From the NCBI RefSeq assembly GCF_032854445.1, contig NC_088300.1, positions 19,823,608-19,887,607 of the forward strand: a stretch of DNA of 64,000 nt. The letters run 5' to 3'. This DNA comes from Liolophura sinensis (taxonomy: Eukaryota > Mollusca > Polyplacophora > Chitonida > Chitonidae). The translations under genes were made by a program, and so were the position numbers. The notes beneath the pieces were generated by a model that was not told where the DNA came from, did not search any database, and saw only the letters and a list, made by a program, of their open reading frames with translations. Shown piece after piece: positions 50,264 through 62,200 of the stretch (positions are counted from its first letter, which is position 1; each line of letters starts with the position of its first letter).

Positions 50264-53200
50264 ATATACTTATATACTTTTCAGTAAACCAAAATTTACA
50301 GTTACTGTTATGCAGAATTTTCTGTTTTAAATGAGATATCACACAATAAATAACAAGGTTGTACAATTAAACTTTGGACTAAATGCTGTACATCATCATG
50401 TATATCTAGGTATAATAAAAAATGACTAGAAATAATACATTCTAAATTACAATTATAATTATTGCATATTATTGACTGCAACATTGTGAGGCAGAATCAA
50501 CTGTTGAGAGCCTGAAATCCTGATTTTCCTCTCTACAACATGCAATAGCTGTTTTATTATACTGATTCACATTTTATGGCTTACTGTGGTCAACTGGTTA
50601 TAGAGTGCTTATGCAGCACAGTTACACAGGAGCCTTTCACCCATGTGATCGCTGTGAGTTCAAGGCCAGCTCATGCTGGCGCCCTCTAGTCGTACATGGA
50701 ATGGTATGCCAGCAGCATGTGGATGATCATGTGTTCAAAGCCCATTTTCCTCCCGCCATAATGCTGGCTGCTGTTGTGAAATATTCCTGAGTATAGCATG
50801 AAACACCAATCATATCAATAAATAACAACAAGATGTTAGACATGACAGCGTGTTGCTTTCTGCTGAGTAAAGCACGGCGAATACATGTAAGATGTCCATG
50901 CATACATGTACGAAACTGACTAAAGCAGACAACGTACAAAACAGATCACAGCTTGTGTCGAACCAAAAATATGTGTGATGTAGCAGTGTTGGCTCTAAGA
51001 TCTGTACTGTACCTTGAAATTGCAATCTCAAATAATGATAGTATTTTACTAAAACCATTTTCTAAATGACATCCAGTAATACATGTATTACCTTTGTATC
51101 GTTTTAAATGTCAGTGGATGTGATCCAGACAGCACTCTCCCAACAGTACATCAGCACATTGATTGTGGGGAAAGATTTGGGAAGATTGCATAATTTCTGT
51201 AGGCCATTTTGTTTATGATTTAAGCTCTCCTATCAGGTTTACGATAAATGACCTAAAGTTTTGCCCGTGACAAAGTTGTACATTTTGCCTGATTCTAAGA
51301 GTTCTATGAAGGTTTTTTGGGGATTGTTTGGATGATAGGGTGATATCCTACTGGAGAAATCTAAGCTTCAGCTCCAAAAGTGATATTTTATGACATTTAC
51401 TGACATAACTGATCACCACCATGTCACTTGGAAGAATTTGATTAAAATAGTCAAACCTCAGCTTAAATATGGCAACCTAGATTAAGTTATCTTTTTTACG
51501 TTCAAATATTATTTTGAAAGAATGACAAGATCTTTATTATTGCTTATGCACGGATCATTATATTAGCAGACAGTAATGAAAAAATTGTTCTTGAGACTTG
51601 AAAATTTTTTTACTTTGTAACAGTTTCTCTCGCAATGCACAATTTATGAATCCAGAAGGAAAAGTTGTTGGCTTTTTACCAGTGATGTATCAGTGTGATA
51701 AGCTGGTGGTTGGAGATACCTTTCAAAGTAGTTTGTTCAGTTAATTTACCTTTTAGTTAATTATTAATGATGCTGGCTAATTAGACTGTGAATGTGAAAC
51801 ATTGCCATTACATCTAGTTACACACTACTGTGTACATATATGTTTATATATGAACTCCTTGGCCATCTGTTAGTGTGTTAATTAAAGAAACTATGAATTG
51901 ACTCTTTAACTGTAGTGAAAATAACACAGATGTTGTCTACCATCTATCAGTTGTAGAACTAAGCAGTTTTAATCGGGATAGCAGTTTTGGACTAACACTG
52001 CAGCTAGTTTGATCTGCCGTTAACATGCGTGTACCTGTTTTTCAGCCGTACTCAGTGGACGATGATGAGGAGGGTCACCCACGACTGAGCTTCAACGTCC
52101 CCAAAGAATTGGCTGATGGATTTATTAATAACAAGAAGGAAAACTACAATTTCAGGTGTGGCATGCGTGCATTTTTATAACTACAATATTGGTTAGCATT
52201 TTACCAAATTATTTTCTTAATGACTTTATGAGTTTGGTAGAATTTATAAAAGACTACTATACATGTAGCGCATTACACATGCTTACTGTATAGATATTCA
52301 CACTGAGCAGTAAGGTTTATTCTCATCACATTGTGGTATATGACGACAATGATAATACATTGTACATGTACAATTTCTGTGGAAGTTCTGATTTGAAAGT
52401 GTCTTAATTTGATGTATATATGTAAATAGCAGCACTATGACCCAGTAGCCTGTCACCAATGCAGTCGCTGAGTTCAAGCCCAGTTCATGCAGGCTTCCTC
52501 TCTGGATCTACATGGGAAGGTCTGACAGCAACCTGTTTCCCCCCGGGCTCTGCCCAGTTTCCTCCCACTATAATGCTGGCCGCCGTCGTCTAAGGGAAAT
52601 ATTCTTGAGTACACAGTCAAAACACCAGTCAAATAAATAAATATTTTGTATATAATGTGTGATGTGTATTATGTATCATGAGTATGGCATGTCCCATGCA
52701 GGTTCCAGCAAGTGTTTGATCAGAAAACTAAACAAGAGGATGTGTTTGAAGCTGTAGCCAGGCCTGTGATTGACAAGTAAGTCTCTCCTGGGTCCTGCTT
52801 TATTAATTAAGATTAAGCCTTCTTACTTTACTTACTTTTATATCAAGGGCTAGTATTGTTCATTTCTTGACCTCTGCCACACAATCTTATTATCAGAGTT
52901 GGCAGAGTATACTGGTTCAAACTCCTGGTCATTTGGCTCGGGTTTTTAGTTAGAAGGTATGTCAGGGGGATGCCTATCGAGGTGCTGTGATTTTTCTCTG
53001 CTTCTTTCCAATTATTCCTACCATAAATCTCACTTTCCTCATTTTAGATGAAATATTCTTCAGTGTGATATAAAATGCTAATGAAATAAATACCATTTGT
53101 GTTATCTATATTGGGCAGAAATTTTCTTTTTTACAGTAGAAGTCTATGTAACATTTTTAGATGGTTAATATATTCTATCTGTGTGATCTCAAGTGGGCAG

Positions 53201-56200
53201 AAATTTCTGACAGTAGAAGTACATGTAAAATTTTCGGTGGTTAATAATTCCCACAAGCAAAAATTGTTGTTTCATGTATGTCTTATTCCTTCAGAGGTGT
53301 AGAGTAATAGATTTCTGACACACATGTTGTTTTATATTTCAGTGTGCTGGAAGGCTACAATGGAACCATATTTGCATATGGACAGGTGAGTGCTTTCTGA
53401 TCTGTGCTTACGCTAGCCTTTTTTTCCCTTTCGCCAACTATGTGGCTAACTATTCAAAACTTTTTTAGCCATTTTGACAATTATATAGTCATAACAAAAT
53501 TCGCAACTTACAAACTCAAAGCAAAGCAGAGAATCATTCAAAAAAAATAAATAAAAGGTGCGGTCGCTGTGAGTTCCTCAAGCTCAGACTGACTGCCTCT
53601 GTGGAGGCATGCCTGTATATCGGAGTAGATTTTCCCCACCATAAAGCTGGCCGTCATCATACAAATTAGATCTTCCTACAGCACGAAACACCAGTGAAAT
53701 AAATAATAAAATGTGATGTTAATATTTATAGCCCCAGTCTCTACTATCCCATCAAAAGAGTTCGCCACTTTAAGACAACATTTTCCACATTTCCTGCTCA
53801 AGGACTACATGTGGTGTCGCTCGTGTAAAGGGGAGCAACTCAATACACACACATGTACATGTTAACATACACAGGCCGGATGCTTTTCCTAGGTTATTTT
53901 CCCTGAATACGAAGTGCATGCATTAACAAGTACAGACTGAACTTTTGTAGCTTTCAGTTTGATGATCGACAGTGCGAAAGTCGCAGTCCCGACACAATTC
54001 TGAATAAAGAGGAAAATGCCTCTGAAACAAAGTAGTTTTGCAACATGGTAGTATGGTACCTGCTTAGCCATGGTGGCAACGTTATCGGAAAATAATTTTG
54101 CAAAACTGAAATTATGTTCGCAAAATGTGCAAATGGCGATCGGTAGTGCTAGCACAGCATTTATTTGTGAGATATACAAGTATCGCTACAACCGGTGAAG
54201 CTTGAATTACAATATATATCTGTGAACATAAATTATATTAACCTGAAACCATCTTACAGTTTAAGTTTATAAAGACTTATCTCTTAGAGGATTCGCATAA
54301 GCAGTTCATACATGTTTCTGCTTCAGACTGGTAGTGGGAAGACATTTACCATCACAGGAGGAGCAGAGCGGTACATTGACAGAGGCATTATCCCCAGGAC
54401 TCTTTCCTATATATTTGAGCAGTATGAGCAGGTATGTTAAAATAATGATGCTGTCCACATTAAAATTACATATATGTATAATTTTGTTCTGGTAAGGCTG
54501 ACTGACTTGTCTGTTACCTTGTAATAAGCAATAACTTTTGTTGAAATAGTTTTCTTCCTCCAACATATGTGATGTTTTACGCAAACTATTTGATAATTAA
54601 TGCAATTCCAACAGGATTATGGGAATTATTCTGTGATAAGGTTTGGTAATTGTGTGAAATGCCACAACAACATACATGTTTCTCTTCTTACATGTATTGT
54701 TAAAGTTGCTTTGAATATATCATTTTTAGTCTGCAGGCTTCCAAAATACCCAAATACTTGTACCTGCTAATATTTATCCATGTTTCCTACCATCAGAATC
54801 CTGATAAAGAGTTCAGCTTGCATGTGTCCTATCTGGAGATCTATAATGAAAGTGGTTATGACCTGTTGGATCCAAAACATGAGGCTGCCAAACTGGAAGA
54901 TTTACCGTGAGTTAATTACCCTTGATGGTTTCTTACTAGTTGTTTGATGAGAAAAAGGAATATTTATGGAGAATCAGAAAGATGCACAATGGTGTGAAAC
55001 ATTTCAGCAGATTAACAGCAGACACAATAATAGTGTTCCAGATTTTAATAATCCTTTTAATGTACAGTTTTAGAGTTACGTCATTACGACAGCAGAGTGC
55101 AATGTCCCAGTGCAAAATGATGTTGCCACTTTATGGCACAGTAGGCGTATTTGCCTGTCTTATAACATGGCAGTGATAATGTTGTGATCAAATTACTGTC
55201 AGAATATCAGTATATTTGTAATGTTGGTAACCAAAACCCAGCTAAGTGCATACATCATAAGATCTATCTAATATTGTGTAATTAGTTTTCTGTCTTCTGT
55301 ATTCCACCCCTAAGTTAGATTGTACAAATTGATCCTACCATGCTGTAAAGTGATAACATCACATCTGCCTGTTGTTGTTATGTCATATCTCAAAACTCCA
55401 GTATCAGTAAATAATGAATATCTTAACCTCAAGTCGTAGCTTTCTTTTTCTTTTGTGTTAATCATTGTCTTGTTTTCAGTAAAGTGTCATTACTGGAGGA
55501 CTCTGATCAGAACATCCACCTGAAGAACTTGTCTGTGCACCCGGCTAATAATGAGGAGGAAGCCCTCAACCTGCTTTTCTTGGGAGACACAAACAGAATG
55601 ATAGCCGAGGCGAGTACCTAGGCAGTATCAGATTCCAGTTGTCTTGTCATTGAGTGCTCCATTGTATAGAGTGAAAAGAGAAACCCACCATTACCGTATA
55701 TTCCTTTTTATTCTGAAATTGGCATTTACCATAATACATTTATGTGGGCAAAAATATGATTAAAATAATCTGAGCCTGAATAGGAATGGTGACAAATTGG
55801 AGCATTGGTATCGTGTTTATATGGACAGCATGTATATGCATGTATATAGTGGATTGAACTACTGGAAGTAAATCAGTTGATGTGATGTTTCTGTTATCAG
55901 ACACCGATGAACCAGGCATCCACACGATCTCACTGTATCTTCACCATTCACATCATGTCCAGAGAGACCGGCTCAGCAACCATACGGCGATCCAAACTCC
56001 ACCTAGTGGACCTGGCAGGGTAAGGAAAGATAACTCTGTAAATTGATACATTCAGAACATTGTGATATTGTTATTCCCCTTGCGAATGCAGTGCAACTTT
56101 CATACACACTTTCTTAAAGAGCATTGCCTTGTTTTTTATCAAATTACAGATTTGGGACTTTTACAATTTTGTTTGCATTTCAGTGAGCTGGTCTGAACCA

Positions 56201-59200
56201 CTCATATGTTGATGTGCTTTTTGATATTAATAAACACAAAAAGGGGTCGAGGCATATGTGTTAAAAGATAGAGAACACTGTTCAGCCTTTTAACGTGAAA
56301 GTTCCTTCACAGGGGTAAACAAAGCACGTACACATTCACTTTGTCGTGCTTAAATTATTTTCAGATCGGAGCGTGTATCTAAGACTGGAGTGAATGGTGT
56401 GCTGCTGACAGAAGCCAAGTATATCAACCTCTCTCTTCATTTCCTGGAACAGGTGAGTTGGGTGCCAGGCCAATTTCCAAACCCAGCAAGTAAAAGTATC
56501 CAGTTAACAGATGATATATTTTGATTACTCACAGCCATCAGAGGACACAAATGTTGAGTAAAAAAGACAGACTTGAGTTTGTAAATAGAATTGCCATGCT
56601 TTGGGTGTGTGGAAAGAATAAACATTTTAGGGGCTGGTTGTGAGTGTCCTTGAAGCTTAAGCTGTTGAAAACATAAAAATGACGTAGAGTTCAGATGAAA
56701 AAATGTGAAAAGTTAGCAGTAAATATGATCATCAGTATAATTTTTTTTTTTTTGTTTTAAAGAGAAATGACACCTGAAAGTAATTTTTGTATGGTGGGTA
56801 TTTGGGATCAGCTCTACATTGTAATAATGTTCTAAAGACGGATGTAATGCATGTTTAATAAATATATTTGTGCCAGAATTTTGTATTATTTAGAACATTA
56901 ATATACAGAGACGATATACATCAAGAGGTGGTCCCAAATACCTACCATACAAAAAAATTCTCTCCTGAAAGGAAAAATCAAAACACAAGATCATATTAAA
57001 GATCATATTTGCAAATATGTTTCATGTTCTTTCATGTGATATTGGCTTCTTCTCCGAATACCTTTAATTGTTGAGTATTTGGTTTTCGTCAACTGTTACT
57101 ATAAGTTTTGTCTGATTATTGTTCATAGTCCATTATTGTTCATAGTCCATGGTAATGCTGATTGATTGTGCATTGTCCATGGTTATGTTGATTTATAAAA
57201 TGATTGCCCTTTTCCAGTTTAGTGGCCTGTACATTTACATGTACATGTAAATCAGCCTAATGCAAATAACCATACCTGATGGATGTACCAGTGCTGACAA
57301 TGACTTTGTATGCAAATGTTTTAAGGTGACAGATGTCTATTTGGTGCAACGTAGACTGTCTTCATAAACAGTGGATTTAGTACATCTTTAAACCCCAGTC
57401 CTGAGTGTAATGTTTAAAGTTTCCATAACACAAAGCAAGACATATACATATATATACAAGTTATATTTAGTTACAGCAATGGGTCAGCTTGTTAAGATGA
57501 CTGCCATTACATGTCATAAAAGTTACTAATGATGTGACATTATATCTGACTGACGCATACATGTGGTTTTTCTGCTATTACATATTGACCTTTTCCCTTG
57601 TTGTCAGGTGATCATCAGTCTGGCAGACAAGAGCCGTCAGCACATCCCCTATCGTAACTCTATGATGACGTCTGTGCTGCGGGACAGCCTTGGGGGCAAC
57701 TGTATGACCACCATGATAGCCACATGCTCGGTGGAGAAAAAGAACATTGATGTAAGTCGAGGGGAGACAACTTTGGATGCACATAATTTGTTAGGAATGT
57801 TTACCACTGGAGCCCTATCCATGGTCTCCTAGTTGTGTATTTTAGAAAGAGTTCACAAAGTTATGCTATTAACTTCTGTGTTAAAACATTTTCCAGTACA
57901 TTCTTTGGATAAATGTAGGTCATGAAAATTTTCTCTGCCACAATTTCAACCATATTGTGGCAAGAACTTCCTAATATAATAGGGCCTTAAGTTGTGGGTG
58001 TTTTGAGGCAATGTCCAGTGTAATTGTCTAGGCTCTTTTCTTCACGGTATAAGAAATGTGCCCGTATCAAACACCCTCTGTAGGCCTATAGTTTAGCATG
58101 TTACTATAAATATCCTTCTTCTGCAGGAATCCATTTCCACATGTCGGTTTGCGCAGCGTGTGGCTCTGATTAAGAATGAAGCTATACTTAATGAAGAGCT
58201 TGACCCCAAACTGATGATTGCCAAACTGAAGAGAGAGATCCAGCAGCTTAAAGAGGAGCTCGCCATGGCAACAGGAGAGCAGAGGACAGATGAACTAACA
58301 ACTGAAGAATTGCAAAGGTTGATTAAAATAGTCCATCTGCTTTTTCCAAACATTCACATTTAACATGCTAATTACAAGCCACATATTCCAGTCAAGAATC
58401 TTAAACAGTTACGAAAAAATTGTGTGTGAGGTTTCTGTAAGTTGTCATCTGTGCGCAGAACTTATTGTGTTTAGAACCTGTTATTAGATGTACCTCTTTG
58501 AAAGAGATTGTGCTATTTCTGCCGTTTCATTTTCTCCATGTCCATGTGTCTTTTGTGCACAGGTTAGCAGTGGCATATTCTTCATCTTTGACAGATATGA
58601 CAGGAGTATTGTCCCTATGTTTGTAGTGCAAGATTGTGTGTATTCATTTGAATCTTGTTAATTTCACAGCTGATATTTTTCTGAAGGCTAGTGTAATAAT
58701 GACTTGTCTGTTTGTCATGTCAGATGTCAAGAGATTGTACAGACATTCCTCAGTGACCCAGATGTAGACACTGTCATCAATGTGGGAGCAGACATGAGGA
58801 AGATTCAACACTGCTACAAGCTCTTAAAGGTGACATAATCATACGTGGGAAGGACTGCCAGCAACTTGCAGATGGCTGTGGGTTTTCCTCGGCCTCTATC
58901 TGGTTTCCTCCCATGATAATGTTAGCAACCATCGTTTAAGCCAAATATTCTTGACTACGCTGTAAATTTCCGATCAAATAAATAAACAAAAGTGACATAA
59001 TGATTGTTGTTTAGTCATAAGGATGGGGATCGATAGTAAAGTATTTAGGAGCTGTGTAAACTAACTCTTTCGAAAATTAAGTCTCATTTGGAAGGAATAA
59101 ACAATACCTTGCACGTTTGTATGGTGATACATGTTTGTAAAGTTTGATGGTTCCACTGTTAAAGTTAATAGTCTTTTGTGTTGTCAAAATATTGTTTTCA

Positions 59201-62200
59201 ACAAATGTGGAAACCGGCTTTATTTTAATGTCCTAAACATAACTGTATAATATAAATTCATCAACAGTATCCCTTTGGCAAATCTTTGATCATCATTATC
59301 CAAGAATTAGTGATGGGAGTTGGGATCTGTACTGTGGCGTATTGTAAGGTGGAAGCTTATGACAATTTGCATGTGTAATGTAGAAATATCATGTGTTCAC
59401 AGAAAGCAGTTCTGGAGAAACCGTCCCCAAGCTCCTCTGACATATCCCTGACCAATGGCCATCAGGTCCAAGAGGACACCGGTCCATACAGCAATGCAGA
59501 AGTCAGCAAGCTCAAGGATCTGGTGCTGCAGAGAGATAACGAAATCAGTATCCTTTTGTTATTTTGTACATCATCCAGTTTGAGAGTAACAGTGTTTACT
59601 AGAACTAAGAAGAGAGGGGACTTTCAGGAACTAGGATTTCTTTAACAAATATTGACATCTATTGATCCAGTGATCAAAAGGGGATATTATTTCCCATTGT
59701 GGCGATGTAGCTGTTTTAGTGATACCGAGGGCTCTGCCCTTGGTTGGGGCGATGGGCGGGCCTGCCCGACTCTAAAATTGTGCGCCCAGTGTCAGACTTG
59801 AAATCTTGATATGCCCCGCCCTCCAAAATCAAGATAACTTTATTCATAATTTATGGAAGGCAAAATAGATTTTACAATTGATTCTACCGTAAGCGATCAC
59901 ACTGGCGCTAGTGATTACAATTGTGGTAAACAATGCCGAAAAGTGGCACGTGCAGATGTTCACGACACTGCCTTCAGTAAGCAGAGATTCCTGAGGATCT
60001 AACCAACCAAACTAGACTGTCCTTATTGTGATGTATGTGTTTAGTGTCCGTTCACAGCAGCAAATGCAGACGTAAATAACAAACCATGACAAGACAGCCT
60101 ACTCACAGTTCTTTTCTCGTAGGAAAGCAATCCAAACAACAGAAACAAGCCCAGTGTCAGTTAAGAAAAGAAAAAAAAAGAAAGCACTTGTCAGGAATTG
60201 CCATAAAATGCATTGCAAACTTAAATGTAGGCAATGCCAGAGTACCCAGAAAACAACTACAACACTGAATTTACACTCTAGTCTACACTGTACAGTATAC
60301 AGTATTTTGCATCCTACATTTCTGCTGATGTACACACACAGCTCACCATGTAATGTCACTTCACCAGTTTGCCCCTCCAACTACATATAGCGCTAGTGTT
60401 CCAAATGGCATTTTCTATGATAAAGACAAGCGACAACAGGTAGTCAAACTGGTGAAGATACTGGGCTCATTATATGTTATTTGATTGGCTCTGGTATGCA
60501 GTACAATACTTTGTATTCATTTATATCAACACACATTACCCAAAAAGCTTTCCTTTTGTGATTTCAACATTTGATATCGGGAGTATCTCCCCACCCCCTT
60601 GCATACCCCACTCCTCACGTGCGTGCTCGCTCGTTCATTCGCTTTGCTTATTCACAAATTGGTGCCCACCACTCAGTATTTCCTGGGCCGAACCCTGGGT
60701 ACCAAATGTCAGTTTTATGTTTGATTTTTGGAAATTAGACTGTGCCAGTCATAGTCACATTCTTTAAGATGCATGAAAGTTTTGATGAAAACCATTCAGG
60801 AGAAGTCAACATATTTAGAGAAAGTTACTAAAATGAAAATTATCTGAAAAAGAAAGTATGAATTTAATTTTATACCCTCATGTTGTTCTGTTTTGTTAAC
60901 ATTGTTATCATTGTTATCATTGTTAATAAAGAAAACAAGACAAACATAAACATGTGATCCTGGACATATAGGTTTCTTTAACTAGTGTCTACAGACATCC
61001 TAGTGGGAATGTTAAAGAAAGAGAAGAAACGCGCCTCAGATGCTATGACGATGTTGGAAAAGGCCGGCCAATCAAATCACAGATCCCTAATAAGCTCAGT
61101 CAATCAGCCAATTAATGGTGAATCAAGTCATCAGGTCAGAGGTCATTCTGAGGAGTCAGATCATCAAAGCCGGCGGCCTGCGAGTGACAGTCGACGGCGC
61201 AGTGATCGAGACATGAGGGTCAGTGAGAAAGAGAAGGCTGATGAACAGAAGTATAACCACACACAGTACAAGATATGTGAGTCCAGAAACATCTGTAATG
61301 TCTACCTAACTCAGTGACAATTAACCCTCAAAAATGGCTGAAGTATGATTTTTTCTTCATTTTATATCAGACCGTATTGTACACGTATAAAAGAGACTTA
61401 TTGTCAGGCAAACTAAGCCATGTTGAGATTTCTCCAACATTTCTCCAAATTACTTCTGACATTACTTTTATATCTGTCCAGTCTGTCTTTATTGGTAAAT
61501 TTATATGTTTCTAAATATATATTGATATTATAAGCTACACCTTTACTCAGTCATATGATATTCAAATATATTATGTCAGTAATCCTCATATTATGATGGT
61601 TAGGGACGCTATATATTTCTGAATCGTATCACTGAGTAACAGTGTAATGAATTTATCCTGCAAAGACCCATCAGTTCAGTGCAAAAGCTGTATAGGAGAA
61701 TTGCTGCAGCGATGTGACCATTGTATTTACAACCCTGCAAAGGGAGTTAACCTACTGAACATTTGACATCGTCTGTAGGACTTGAGAATATATGTGTACC
61801 CCTTGTGACCGTTGTTGTTCAATGAAAAGCGGAGTATTTTGTCTGATGCAAGATAAAAAATGTTGTGGTTCATTATGTTGTTTTTTTTTTTTTTTGTTTT
61901 TGTTCAGTGGGAAATATGTCAATGGGTCGTCAAGAGGCCTTTGAAATCTTCCGTCGAGATTATAGAGAAAACCATACAATAGAGGACCAGAAGAGGGTGT
62001 TAAAACTACGCTACCAGGAGGCCAAGAGAATGGGAGAACAAGTAAACCAGGCGAGGGCAAATATCAGTGAGTTACTGGTTCTGTGTACATACGCAGGAGC
62101 TACAAACATAGTGTAGAGCAAGAGTGTTGGAGAATGTGTGAACCAGGCGAGGCAATTGTCAGTGAGTTACTGATTCTGTGTACATTGGCATGAGCTACAA

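Larger units (their letters stand above)
47066..58180 (+). other. KIF6: KIF6 motor domain (exons 1-11)
   Basis: Codons 1 to about 345. The P-loop GQTGSGKT is at residues 95-102, split by the intron between exons 4 and 5. Switch I NQASTRSH is at 215-222 and switch II DLAGSER at 248-254, split by the intron after exon 8. Microtubule-binding and terminal helices include [11 protein letters not shown] and [36 protein letters not shown] ends the catalytic core. All ATPase motifs are intact. Confidence 0.93.
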
